Below are positions 45,257 to 53,873 of a stretch of 64,000 nucleotides of DNA, piece by piece. This DNA comes from Corynebacterium afermentans subsp. lipophilum (GTDB lineage Bacteria > Actinomycetota > Actinomycetes > Mycobacteriales > Mycobacteriaceae), in contig NZ_CP046530.1 in the NCBI RefSeq assembly GCF_030408375.1, forward strand, positions 2,232,001 through 2,296,000. The letters are read 5' to 3'. Made by a program: the position numbers and the translations under genes. The notes under the pieces were generated by a model. That model was not told the origin of the DNA. It did no database searches and saw only the letters and a list, made by a program, of their open reading frames with translations. Numbering within the stretch: position 1 is the stretch's first letter; the number at the start of each line of letters is the position of its first letter.

Positions 45257-45321
45257 GGGGAAGGTTGTTAACCTCCCGTTCATGTCGCGGTAACTCTAGG
45301 TTCGCGTAAATAGTTTGTCAA
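45257..45321 (-). promoter_or_regulatory. Promoter and structured leader of the 38-residue peptide gene
   Basis: On the - strand: -35 TTGACA (45316-45321), 17-bp spacer, -10 TAGAGT (45293-45298). An ATG at 45283, 9 nt after the -10, opens a 10-codon frame MNGRLTTFPW ending before the ribosome site. A hairpin (GGGAGGTT with AACCTTCCC, 45258-45277) falls inside that frame. The design resembles a translated leader with attenuation. Confidence 0.65.
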
Positions 45322-45345
45322 CACCAACGATTGGCGCGCGTCCAC

Positions 45346-45375
45346 GAAAAAGGACCCTGGCGCGTGCCAGAGCCC
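45346..45375 (-). terminator. Terminator after the 85-residue membrane protein gene
   Basis: CTCTGGC and GCCAGGG pair around ACGC, followed by TCCTTTTTCG on the - strand. It ends the pitA unit and separates it from the peptide promoter. Confidence 0.7.
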
Positions 45376-45394
45376 TTCGGAAACTAGGGATGAG

Positions 45395-45652
45395 CTAGAG
45401 GAACGGGTAAGGATCCCATCCGGTGAAGTACTCGATGCGCTCGCGGGCGATAAGCAGGATCGCGGCGATAACGGCAACGAACACGATGGCCAGGAAGATC
45501 CACCCCAGCACGCGGCGGCCGCCTTGCGGAGCGGAGCCGTCGCTGGCGGGGGAGAGGAAGTGGATGCTCAGGGCGTACAGGGCCGGCAGTCCGGCGCCGA
45601 GCAGGATGCCGACGGCGACTACGGAGAAGAGCGATTTCAGCAGTTCAAGCAT
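45395..45652 (-). CDS. Two-helix membrane protein downstream of pitA
   Basis: 85 residues. Helix 1 (VVAVGILLGAGLPALYALS) and helix 2 (GWIFLAIVFVAVIAAILLIA) flank a polar loop. It follows pitA by 18 bp and shares the terminator, so it is likely co-transcribed. A small accessory of the phosphate carrier is possible. Confidence 0.75.
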   Translation of the reverse strand: MLELLKSLFSVVAVGILLGAGLPALYALSIHFLSPASDGSAPQGGRRVLGWIFLAIVFVAVIAAILLIARERIEYFTGWDPYPFL

Positions 45653-45670
45653 GCGGGTTGTCCTTTCCGG

Positions 45671-46981
45671 CTAGCCGCGCGGGTGGTGGTCGTGGGTGAC
45701 AGCGGTCGATCCCGGCGCGCTGAGGCCACGGGAGGTGTCCACAAAGTCTGCGGGTTCGCCGGAGTCGTGCTGGGTGGACGCGCTCTTGCGGGCGTCGCCG
45801 GTGGTGTGCGCCGGCGACTTGGAGTCGCCGTCCCAGTCGTCGTTGACGTTATCCTTGTGCACCGGCTTTTGGGATGCCTGCCAGAACATGTAGCCGCCGC
45901 CGAGGAGGATGATCAGCGCCAGGGTGATGCCGCCCCACACGAGGTCGCCGCCGAGCTCAGCAGCCCAGTGGCCGATCCACCACGTGACAAAGGAGACGAA
46001 CGCGGCGATGGGCAGGGTGGTGATCCAGGCCAGGGCCATGCGGCCAGCCACGCCCCAGCGGACCTCGCCCTTCGGGCCAGTCAAGCCGGAGCCGAGGATG
46101 GAGCCGGTGGCCACGTGGGTAGTGGACAGCGCCATGCCCAGGTGGGAAGAGGTGAGGATGATAGCGGCGGAGGAGGTCTCCGCGGCCAAGCCCTGCGGCG
46201 GGTGGATCTCCACCAAGCCCTTGCCCAGGGTGCGGATCACGCGGAAGCCGCCGGTGTAGGTGCCGATAGCAATGGCGAGAGCACACGCCAGCTGGATCCA
46301 GAACGGCATCGGGTGGTCCGAGCCGAACTGGCCGGCGGCCACCATGGCCAGAAAGATCACGCCCATGGTCTTCTGGGCGTCGGAGGTGCCGTGGGCGAGC
46401 GCCACCAGCGAGGCGGTGCCGACCTGGCCCCAGCGGAAGTAGTTGTCGCGGTGCTCCTTGTCGGAGTTGGCGGTGAGCTTGTACACCAGCCATGTGCCAA
46501 TCGCGGCGATCAGCCCGGCAACGAAGGGGGCGAACAGTGCCGGGACAATGATCTTGTCCAGCACGCCCTGCCACACCACGCCGTCGAAGCCGATAGCGGC
46601 GATGGCCGCGCCAATCAGGCCGCCGAACAGGGCGTGGGAGGACGAGGACGGGATGCCGAACAGCCAGGTGAACAGGTTCCACATGATGCCGCCAGCCAGG
46701 CCGGCGAACACCACAAGCAGGAGGCGTTCGGAGTCGAGGGTGTCGTTGAGGTCGAAAAGATCGAGCTTCACAATGCCGCTCGCGACCGTCTTGGCCACGG
46801 CAACGGAGAGGAAGGCGCCGATCAGGTTGAGTACACCGGCCAGTGCCACAGCGACCTTGGGCTTGAGCGCGCCGGTGGCGATGGAGGTGGCCATCGCGTT
46901 GGCAGTGTCATGGAAACCGTTAGTGAAGTCGAAGAACAGGGCAACGACAATGATTAATACGAGGAGGATAGTGATGCTCAC
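45671..46981 (-). CDS. pitA: Low-affinity inorganic phosphate transporter PitA
   Basis: 436 residues, about ten helices in two inverted halves. The family signature GFHDTANAMATSIATGAL is near the N-terminus and its repeat ALAHGTSDAQKTMGVI in the second half. Takes up metal-phosphate with protons. I take GTG 46981 as start because CATAAT ends 7 nt before it and no ribosome site supports an earlier one. Confidence 0.92.
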   Translation of the reverse strand: MSITILLVLIIVVALFFDFTNGFHDTANAMATSIATGALKPKVAVALAGVLNLIGAFLSVAVAKTVASGIVKLDLFDLNDTLDSERLLLVVFAGLAGGIMWNLFTWLFGIPSSSSHALFGGLIGAAIAAIGFDGVVWQGVLDKIIVPALFAPFVAGLIAAIGTWLVYKLTANSDKEHRDNYFRWGQVGTASLVALAHGTSDAQKTMGVIFLAMVAAGQFGSDHPMPFWIQLACALAIAIGTYTGGFRVIRTLGKGLVEIHPPQGLAAETSSAAIILTSSHLGMALSTTHVATGSILGSGLTGPKGEVRWGVAGRMALAWITTLPIAAFVSFVTWWIGHWAAELGGDLVWGGITLALIILLGGGYMFWQASQKPVHKDNVNDDWDGDSKSPAHTTGDARKSASTQHDSGEPADFVDTSRGLSAPGSTAVTHDHHPRG

Positions 46982-47064
46982 GCGGGAGATTATGCGCCTG
47001 CCGTAGCACAAACGAGACGTTCAGAAGCTAAAGTTCGCGCAAAGTTCACCTGCGCGTCACCGCC

Positions 47065-48426
47065 CTACCCAACGAAGATGTTGCGCACCGCCACGCCCAT
47101 AATCACCAGACCCACCACCAGCACGAAGATGGTGTCCGGGCGGCGGGCGTAGTGCTTGAACGCCGTGGCCTTGTAAAACAGCAACGACGGCATGATGTAC
47201 ACCAAAAACGCCACGAACACGCCGCCGACCACGGAGATCATGTCCAGAATCGACGGGTTCAACACGGCGACGATCACCGCGGTGACAAAGACGAAGATGT
47301 TCACGGCGAGGCGAAGCGTGGACGTCGATACGCGAGCCGCGAGGTTCGGCGCCACACTGCGCACCAGGTACGCAGTGCCCTCCTCCGTGCCGAGCAGGTG
47401 GCCGAAGTAGGAGGTGATGATCGCCGCGATGGCGATGACCGGGCTGATCCAGGCCATAAACGGCGCGTTGGTCTCATTAGCCAGGTACGACAGCACCGGC
47501 ACGTTCGCCTCGCGTGCGGCGTCCATCCCGTCGGCGCCCAGCGACAGGGCGCACGACCACACGAAGAACATAGTGAAGGTGACCAGCATCGCGGCGGTGA
47601 TCATCTCCACCTTGGACACCTCGCGCTCTGTGGCGGCGACGTCGCCGTCCGTCTTCTTCTGCACATCCAGCGCGAACTGGCTCAGCGCCGCCATGTGACT
47701 GAAGGAAAACACCAGCACCGGAAGGATCAGCAGCAGGCCCTGCCACACCGAATAGGAAGATTCGTAGTCGCGGAAGCTGGCGAAGTCCCAGCTCGGGATC
47801 AGGTTGAACGACACCGCCGCCAGCGCGATGATCAGCGGATACACCAAAACGTTGGCCAGCCACAGAGTGAGTTTCTTGCCAAATGCGTACGCGCCCGTCA
47901 TCAGGCCTGCCGAGGCCGTGGCCAGCATCCACCGGCTCACCTCCGGGCCGCCGAGCTGGTTCACAATGAAACTGTCCAGCGTGTTAGTGATGGAGATGGC
48001 GTAGATCAGCACCGTGGGATAAATGCCCAGCCAGTACACCAGCGCGGAGGCTAACCCGCGCTTGCGGCCGGTCAGCGCCGTGATCACCTGCAGCACGTCC
48101 AGCCCCTTCACCGGGGAGGCGGAGACGATGCGCGCGTAGGTGCGGTGGGAGAAAAACACCATCGGGCCGATCAAAAGCGTGGCAATCACCAGCGGCCAAA
48201 ACCCGAAGCTGCCTGCGTTGATGGGCAGAAACAGGATGCCGGCGCCCACGCCGGTGCCGAACAGCGTGATCACCCAGCGCATGAACGAGCCGTCCGGTTC
48301 GTCGCCCTCGCGCTGCTCCTTGATCTGCTCGATATCGGCGTCCGAAAGGTTCTCCCGGTCGAACTCTTGGCGCGAGAGCTCGAGATGCTCGTCGCTGTGT
48401 TGCTCAGGTAGCTGGGCGTCAGTCAT
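47065..48426 (-). CDS. HAAAP-family amino-acid permease (paralogue B)
   Basis: 453 residues. Helix 1 signature ITLFGTGVGAGILFLPINAGSFG and the ASPVKGLDVLQV loop match paralogue A almost residue for residue. It has a longer acidic N-terminus (EQHSDEHLELSRQEFDRENLSD). ATG 48426 lies 8 nt after TAACCT. The two copies are probably a recent duplication in this lineage, now with different N-termini and promoters. Confidence 0.87.
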   Translation of the reverse strand: MTDAQLPEQHSDEHLELSRQEFDRENLSDADIEQIKEQREGDEPDGSFMRWVITLFGTGVGAGILFLPINAGSFGFWPLVIATLLIGPMVFFSHRTYARIVSASPVKGLDVLQVITALTGRKRGLASALVYWLGIYPTVLIYAISITNTLDSFIVNQLGGPEVSRWMLATASAGLMTGAYAFGKKLTLWLANVLVYPLIIALAAVSFNLIPSWDFASFRDYESSYSVWQGLLLILPVLVFSFSHMAALSQFALDVQKKTDGDVAATEREVSKVEMITAAMLVTFTMFFVWSCALSLGADGMDAAREANVPVLSYLANETNAPFMAWISPVIAIAAIITSYFGHLLGTEEGTAYLVRSVAPNLAARVSTSTLRLAVNIFVFVTAVIVAVLNPSILDMISVVGGVFVAFLVYIMPSLLFYKATAFKHYARRPDTIFVLVVGLVIMGVAVRNIFVG

Positions 48427-48563
48427 GGTGATCTAGGTTACGCGTGGTGCTGTTGGGAGCGGTGTTTTGCATTCGCCTATCGACGTTCCTCCGGCCGCGC
48501 CCGATGTCGCAGTGTCGGCTGCGGTTCCCGGCGCAACCACGCCAGCAGCGCCGCCGAGCGCGC

Positions 48564-48631
48564 AGATGGTGAAAGGCTAATGGTGAAAATCCGAATATTT
48601 TCGCGGATTCACCATCCTCCATTCACCATCT
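48564..48631. repeat. Nested 68-bp inverted repeat
   Basis: Outer arms AGATGGTGAA and TTCACCATCT; inner arms ATGGTGAAAATCCG and CGGATTCACCAT. ATGGTGAA is used twice in tandem on each side. It lies in the 335-bp gap 48427-48761 between divergent genes, where no ORF is seen; the iterated decamer is at 48476. Confidence 0.75.
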
Positions 48632-48761
48632 GTGTAGTTCACCGGTTGATCGGGAGGATCTGCGGTACCCCCACCGAACATCCAGTTGTTTGCCAGGTTT
48701 TGGTGATCTAGATTTTTAAATCGTCACCCTTTGGCCTGTGTCCCGAGAGGATCGCACCACC

Positions 48762-49397
48762 ATGTCCCGTTCCCGCATCGCAACCGCCACGCTCGCCTGC
48801 GCGCTCGCCGTCAGCACTGTTCAAGTCCCCGTCGCTGAGGCGCAGTCGTCGGGGAGTTCTACCACCACCGTCGACCAGCAAGGATTCGACAAAGCGACCG
48901 CAAAGTGGCAGTCGCTTTTTAGCGACGCATCCGCCTCCCTCCAACAGGCCGAACGCGACGCCAAAGCAGCGAAGGCGCAGCGCGACGCTGCGAACGCCGC
49001 CGTGCGAAACGCGGAGGCAGCAGTCGGGGAGGCGGAGGCTGCGCTGACCGCGGCTGAAGCTGAGCTCGCGTGGGCGCAGGCCGCGGACCAGGACGCGCTG
49101 GCGGCGGCGGTGGAGTCCGCCAGGGAGCGCCTGATCGAGGCGGAGCAGAGTGTCGAGGACGCGTACGAGCTTTCCGCCGCCGAGCAGATGACCCTCGACG
49201 AGGCCGAGGACTACGTCGCCGAAGCCGAAGCTGAGCTGGCGCAGGTCAACGCGCAGCGCCCGACTCTGGCGCAGTACACCACCACCGAAACCAACACCGC
49301 AGCTGTCGTGCTGGGTGTGCTGGCCGCGCTGGCGGTCGTGGGCATCGGCGTGGTGGCGTTGGCGCCGCGCCTCGGCATCGAGCTGCCCTGGCAGTAG
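48762..49397 (+). CDS. Secreted coiled-coil protein with C-terminal anchor
   Basis: 211 residues. Signal peptide is cut near AEAQS. Residues about 45-160 are Ala/Glu-rich heptads (AERDAKAAKAQRDAANAAV...), a long coiled coil. A C-terminal helix VVLGVLAALAVVGIGVVALA anchors it. GAGAGG precedes ATG 48762. The layout suggests a rod-like wall or surface protein. Function unknown. Confidence 0.75.
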   Translation: MSRSRIATATLACALAVSTVQVPVAEAQSSGSSTTTVDQQGFDKATAKWQSLFSDASASLQQAERDAKAAKAQRDAANAAVRNAEAAVGEAEAALTAAEAELAWAQAADQDALAAAVESARERLIEAEQSVEDAYELSAAEQMTLDEAEDYVAEAEAELAQVNAQRPTLAQYTTTETNTAAVVLGVLAALAVVGIGVVALAPRLGIELPWQ

Positions 49398-49426
49398 CGG
49401 CTCAGACCCAGCGGCAACTGCCAAAC

Positions 49427-49687
49427 TTATCGACGGCTAAAGTTGTCCCACGCCCGGTACGTGTCCTGCAGATTGAGCCACAGCTCTGCCGAGGTACCAA
49501 GCGCTGCCCCGACCAGCTCGGCGGACTCCCGCGTAAGCTCCCGCTCGCCCGAGATGAGCTCTTCAACGAAGCGCGTCGGCCGTCCCATGATCGCGGTGAA
49601 ATCTGCTTCGCTCCAACCGCGTTCTTCCAGTTCCTCCGCGAGGAAATCTCCTACTGGGAACGCTTCTGCCAAGGGTTGAGTAGCCAT
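49427..49687 (-). CDS. higA: HigA-type antitoxin (Xre HTH)
   Basis: 86 residues. Xre helix-turn-helix: PVGDFLAEELEERGWSEADFTAIMGRP, then ISGERELTRESAELVGAALG and ELWLNLQ typical of HigA. The last codons CGT-CGA-TAA are part of a 23-bp sequence (GCCAAACTTATCGACGGCTA..., 49420-) repeated at 51056, so the C-terminus may have been reshaped by it. It lies 12 bp after higB in toxin-first order. Confidence 0.88.
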   Translation of the reverse strand: MATQPLAEAFPVGDFLAEELEERGWSEADFTAIMGRPTRFVEELISGERELTRESAELVGAALGTSAELWLNLQDTYRAWDNFSRR

Positions 49688-49699
49688 TGTTCACCTCCG

Positions 49700-49972
49700 T
49701 CAGTGGTCGACCATTTCAATAACAACTGCGATGCGTCCATCTTCGCTAGTTTCAAATCGAATAACAGGGCGATATTGCTTATTCAGCCGTATTGATGAAG
49801 TCCCTAAACGGTCTCCCCGTGGCTGCTCCAAGTGCAATGACTTCATTCTCCGCAAATCTCGTTCATCGTGAGCAGTTTGGAGAATCTGAATTTTACGCCG
49901 GTAGGACCACGTAAGTTCAGGGCTCCAACGCTTTGAACGAAAATCGGGGTCTTCTGCCAGGCGCGCGAGCAC
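49700..49972 (-). CDS. higB: HigB/RelE-type toxin, 5' end probably cut by a repeat
   Basis: 90 residues. Body is a typical HigB: TWSYRRKIQILQTAHDERDL, GDRLGTSSIRLNKQYRPVIRF and VVIEMVDH. These toxins cut mRNA on the ribosome. The usual first beta strand (about 8-10 residues before LARLAEDP) is missing. The putative GTG start and first codons lie in repeat RPT-A (49963-50074), which also occurs at 54099. So the gene likely lost its true start when the repeat came in; activity is doubtful. Confidence 0.75.
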   Translation of the reverse strand: MLARLAEDPDFRSKRWSPELTWSYRRKIQILQTAHDERDLRRMKSLHLEQPRGDRLGTSSIRLNKQYRPVIRFETSEDGRIAVVIEMVDH

Positions 49973-50074
49973 AGCCCCTCACGTGCTCATTGCAGTGGAC
50001 ATCCGCCAATCGACGCACCAAAGGTTGCCACCCTCAAACAGTTGGTCCGCACCCAGTTGTCCGCAATGCGGAGT
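49963..50074 (-). repeat. RPT-A long copy A1 (112 bp)
   Basis: 112 bp nearly identical to 54099-54210. Contains the CAAACAGTTGG block, TTGTCCGCAATGCGGAGTC and a variant (CCAATCGACG) of the iterated decamer. Its left end lies inside the 5' codons of higB. The rest of 49973-50223 holds no gene, only the LysE promoter region. Confidence 0.85.
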
Positions 50075-50223
50075 CCGCAAGGGCGGAAGCCCTCGAGCAG
50101 GTGGCGGATTTCTATAAATGAGCTGTTATAAGAGATACCTAAATCACACAACTTATCTGTTTCGCTGCAGGTGAGAGCGCCGTTATAGTGTCACGCGCAA
50201 ATCCGATAGCAGGGAGGTGTTAG

Positions 50224-50889
50224 GTGGCCATTAGCGCCCTAGTGACCCTTATGGGCGTGTGGTTCGCGGCGATGGCCTCGCCGGGTCCAGACGTAATGCA
50301 AATCATTCGCTTAGGTGCGCACTCTACGCGCGCAGCCGTGTGGGCGGCACTGGGTAGTACCGCCGGCCTTACCATCTGGACCGTGGCCTCCTTGGCGGGG
50401 CTGTCCGCATTGATCACTGCGCACCCTGGCATCCTCGTGGCACTGCAGATTGTTGGTGGCTGTTACCTGCTATGGATGGCGTATACCGCAATTACCGACG
50501 GCATCAAAGAGCGCCGCGCGCCCGCAACTGTAGTGGGTACCGAAACCCGCGCCCCGCAGCCGCGCGGGTTTACACCGGACGGCATCATCAAGGCGGCCAC
50601 CGCTTTTCGCATGGGATTTATCTGCAATCTTTCGAACCCCAAGGTGGTCATTTTCTTCGGCGCCATCTTTGCCAATTTCATCGATCCCGGCATGGGCATC
50701 AGTGCCAACCTCATGGTGGGTGCCGTATTGATTCTGGAAAGCCTCGTGCTCTTAGTGGGTGTGGCTTTGGCTACCCGCGCGGTTGCGAAGTGGATGGCTA
50801 AGAACTCCGCCTGGGTGGATATTTTCAGCGGTGTGGTCTTCCTTCTGCTGGGTGTGATTATCCTTTTTGAGGGCTTACGTTCTCTTTGA
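50224..50889 (+). CDS. LysE/RhtB-family amino-acid exporter
   Basis: 221 residues, six helices. The family start VWFAAMASPGPDVMQIIRLGA and the GFICNLSNPKVVIFFGAIFA motif are clear. It exports amino acids or related metabolites. GGAGGTGTTAG precedes GTG 50224. Codon use (more A/T at third positions, e.g. TTA and ATT) differs from nearby housekeeping genes, and it sits in the repeat-rich zone, so it may be acquired. Confidence 0.85.
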   Translation: MAISALVTLMGVWFAAMASPGPDVMQIIRLGAHSTRAAVWAALGSTAGLTIWTVASLAGLSALITAHPGILVALQIVGGCYLLWMAYTAITDGIKERRAPATVVGTETRAPQPRGFTPDGIIKAATAFRMGFICNLSNPKVVIFFGAIFANFIDPGMGISANLMVGAVLILESLVLLVGVALATRAVAKWMAKNSAWVDIFSGVVFLLLGVIILFEGLRSL

Positions 50890-51539
50890 GAGCTTTTCAC
50901 TTTCAACAAGGTCGCACAACTACGCCAGAAGGATTGAACTCGTCGAGCAAAGATGACGAGGCCGTCGTCTTCCAGCCTGTCCAGAGTATTTAGGGCAGTG
51001 CCTACGAGGGCGACTACCAAACTTATGCAGTTATCTTCGGTGGTTGCTCACGAACGCCAAACTTATCGACGGCTAAAGCGGTGCCCGGCACAGACCCCCT
51101 CACGCCGGTTGCGACCCCCAGCCCGCCAGCCGGTGCGCCCCCACTACCTCCTCCACGGCGTACACCATGTCCCGAAGGGCACCGTACCCGGCGAGTTTCG
51201 CCTCGAGGTCCACGATCACCTGCAGGCCATCGACCCACATCTCCATAACCACGCGCGGTTCCGCCGTCCCCGGCGCAAACAACGGCAGCGGGAAGTACGC
51301 TGAGCCGGAGTCTTTACCGATTTCGCTGCCATCCACCTCGCTGCATTTGTAGTTCAGGCCCATCTCCGCCAGGCCGTCGCCAGCCAATTCAGCGCTAGGT
51401 TCCGGGAACTCAACCTCCCGGATTTCCACCCGCATCGCGCGATCCGCTTCGCCTGCGTGGGAGAGAGGTTGTCAGCGCTCTTTGAAAAGTAGCCCAAAAC
51501 GCTCCCCGAAAAGTAGCCCATCCGAAAAAGATTGGACGG

Positions 51540-52745
51540 GTGATTTCTTTGGAACAATGGGCACAGATCCGGTACCTGCGTGGGCAGGGTTTATCGATAC
51601 GCAAGATCGCCAACGAGGTTGGCTGCGCGAAGAAGACTGTCGAGCGAGCACTCGCTTCGGATTCACCTCCGAAATACCCGCCGCGTCGGGCTAAAACCAC
51701 AAGTTTCGATGCCTTTGAACCACAAGTACGAGCGCTGCTGGCTGAAACTCCACGTCTTAACGCAAAAGTCATCGGACAACGCGTTGGGTGGACTGGGTCA
51801 GAATCGTGGCTGCGCAAAAACGTTGCCCGGATCCGACCCGAGTATCTTCCCGCAGACCCCGTGGACACGCTCACCCATCTTCCCGGACGTGAAATCCAGT
51901 GCGACCTGACGTTTGCCGCCGGCGGGTTGCCCGATGCAAATGGTGTGCACCGGCCATTGCCGGTGCTGGTGATGGCGGCATCGCATTCCCGATTCGCCGC
52001 CGCCTGTCTGCTTCCGACTCGTAGAACGGATGACCTGATCGCTGGGATGTGGCAGCTCATCGAGCGTGACTTCAAAGCCGTGCCCGACCGGCTGGTATGG
52101 GACCGCGAAGCGGGCATCGGTAAGGCCCGTCTGTGTGAGCCAGTCGCTGCGTTCGCCGGTGCAATTGGCACCAAGATCGTCCAAGCCCCGCCGCGAGATC
52201 CGGAATCGAAAGGCATCGTTGAACGCACCAACGGCTATATGAAGCGCTCCTTTTTCCCAGGCCGGCACTTCAGCAACCCGCAGGACGTGCAAGACCAGCT
52301 CGATGAATGGTTTAGCACCGTGGCCAATACCCGCACCCACGCCACGTTGAAAACCCGCCCGATCGATCTGTTTCACACCGACCAACAGTCCATGCGTCCA
52401 CTTCCGCCGTATACCCCAACGATCGGGATCCGTCCTGCGGTACGTCTGCCACGCAACTACTACATCACCGTCGATACCAACCAATACAGCGTCGACCCCA
52501 CCTTCATCGACAGGCTCGTAACCGTGCGCACCTGCCTAGAAGAAATCACTGTCACAGGACCATCCGGCGAAATCGCCGCCTGCCACCGGCGCTACTGGGG
52601 CAAACACCACGTCATCACCGACCCCGCCCACCAACACGCCGCACGACGCATGCGACAGCTCATCACCGGAGCCCAACAACACACCCACACACCAGACAAC
52701 GACGTAGAGGTAGCCGACTTGGCCATCTACGACTCAATCGCCTAG
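51540..52745 (+). CDS. istA: IS21-family transposase IstA
   Basis: 401 residues. N-terminal HTH (WAQIRYLRGQGLSIRKIANEVG...KKTVERAL), then an integrase core with acidic residues in IQCDLTF, a second Asp in RLVWDREAGIG and Glu in ESKGIVERTNGYMKRSF, the DDE triad. Full length and intact. The ATG at 51540 is in GGGTGATTTC context; GTG alternatives exist. Confidence 0.93.
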   Translation: MISLEQWAQIRYLRGQGLSIRKIANEVGCAKKTVERALASDSPPKYPPRRAKTTSFDAFEPQVRALLAETPRLNAKVIGQRVGWTGSESWLRKNVARIRPEYLPADPVDTLTHLPGREIQCDLTFAAGGLPDANGVHRPLPVLVMAASHSRFAAACLLPTRRTDDLIAGMWQLIERDFKAVPDRLVWDREAGIGKARLCEPVAAFAGAIGTKIVQAPPRDPESKGIVERTNGYMKRSFFPGRHFSNPQDVQDQLDEWFSTVANTRTHATLKTRPIDLFHTDQQSMRPLPPYTPTIGIRPAVRLPRNYYITVDTNQYSVDPTFIDRLVTVRTCLEEITVTGPSGEIAACHRRYWGKHHVITDPAHQHAARRMRQLITGAQQHTHTPDNDVEVADLAIYDSIA

Positions 52746-52757
52746 CCCCAAAGAAGA

Positions 52758-53552
52758 TTGGATTCGACTATGCCCCACACACACGCCCACGACACCCAAG
52801 CAACGATTGCGCACCTGTCACAGACGCTGAAAGCCCCACGTATCAACACCGTCTACGCCACCATTGCCGAACAAGCGCGCGCAGAATCGTTTACCTACGA
52901 GGAATACCTCGCCGCGGTACTTTCAGTAGAAGCCACCGCACGCGCTGAATCCGGAGCACGCCAACGCGTTAAACGAGCCGGCTTTCCAGCAGTCAAAACC
53001 ATCGCCGATTTCGACTTCTCCGCCCAACCCGGCATCGACCGCGCTGACATCGCCCGACTAGAAACCGGAGCCTGGGTCGCAACCGCTGAAAACGTCGTCC
53101 TTCTAGGCCCACCAGGCACCGGAAAAACACACCTCGCCACAGCCCTAGGCATAACCGCTGCTCAGCAAGGCTACCGAGTACTGTTCGACACCGCCGCAGG
53201 ATGGATCAACACACTCACCGAGGCACACAACACCGGACGACTCGAATCCGTACTCAAACGCCTAAACAGATACCACCTGCTGATCATCGACGAACTCGGA
53301 TACATCCCCGTTGAAGCAGACGCAGCAAACCTCTTCTTCCAACTCGTCTCACGCCGATACGAACACGGATCCATCATCGTCACATCCAACCTGGCCTTTT
53401 CCCAATGGGCCCAATGCTTCGGAGACATAACCGTCGCAACTGCCATGGTCGACCGCATCGTCCACCACGCAAAAATCTTCCAACACCGAGGAGTAAGCCA
53501 CCGCATCAAAGGACGCGAACTCACTACACCACAAGCAAATCAGGCACAATAA
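52758..53552 (+). CDS. istB: IS21-family helper ATPase IstB
   Basis: 264 residues, AAA+ ATPase related to DnaC. Walker A GPPGTGKTH, Walker B LLIIDELGYIP, sensor motif TSNLAFSQWAQCFGD. It assists target choice by IstA. GAAGATTGGATTCGACT leads to the start; it is 12 bp after istA. Intact, so the element could be active. Confidence 0.94.
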   Translation: MDSTMPHTHAHDTQATIAHLSQTLKAPRINTVYATIAEQARAESFTYEEYLAAVLSVEATARAESGARQRVKRAGFPAVKTIADFDFSAQPGIDRADIARLETGAWVATAENVVLLGPPGTGKTHLATALGITAAQQGYRVLFDTAAGWINTLTEAHNTGRLESVLKRLNRYHLLIIDELGYIPVEADAANLFFQLVSRRYEHGSIIVTSNLAFSQWAQCFGDITVATAMVDRIVHHAKIFQHRGVSHRIKGRELTTPQANQAQ

Positions 53553-53873
53553 CTACGACCACACTGGGCTACTTTTCAAAGAGCGCCAGTGGGCTACATT
53601 TCGAAGATCACTCACAGAGGTTTCGGCAACACGCTGGAGATGGTGTCGCAAAACGGCCCCATCATGTCCAGACGGCCGGCGTCGGCGCATTCTCGGGCGG
53701 AGATCGCGAGCCCGTATACGCCTGCAAACCGCGGTTCCTGCGCGAGCGCCTCCCCGCCGATCTCCACCATCAACCTGGCCGCCGAACCCGCTGATTCGAC
53801 GGTTGTCGCTTGCCGCATCAGCAGCAGCGGCAAGCCAGCCATCAAGACGATGCCTGCGAGGCTCTCAGCCACC

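Larger units (their letters stand above)
51471..53615 (+). mobile_element. IS21-family insertion sequence, complete, 7-bp target duplication
   Basis: 2145 bp. Left end starts GTCAGCGCTCTTTGAAAAG; right end, read inward, starts GTGAGTGATCTTCGAAATG; 20 of the outer 25 bases match. AGAGGTT is at 51464-51470 and again at 53616-53622. Extra subterminal copies of AAAAGTAGCCCA are inside both ends, as in IS21 elements. Carries istA and istB. Confidence 0.9.
51100..53872 (-). pseudogene. Gene of ~206 codons split by the IS21-type element
   Basis: Two pieces on the - strand: N-terminal 53616-53872 (GTG start; MAESLAGIVLMAGLPLLL..., ending SSVLPKP) and C-terminal 51100-51463 (through MRVEIREVEFPEP to AGWGSQPA). 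Removing the element and one copy of the 7-bp target repeat joins them in frame as SVLPKP-LSHAGEADRA-MRVEIREV. The intact product would be about 206 residues with one N-terminal membrane helix and a soluble domain. No family recognised. The start GTG overlaps closely with the upstream small gene, so it was part of an operon. Confidence 0.8.

Noticed and set aside
50900..51020. A gene on the - strand reading ALNTLDRLEDDGLVIFA
   Set aside because: The frame runs into antisense of the LysE gene and has no start signal. At best a remnant; the 210-bp gap 50890-51099 otherwise holds only the decamer copy at 51062.
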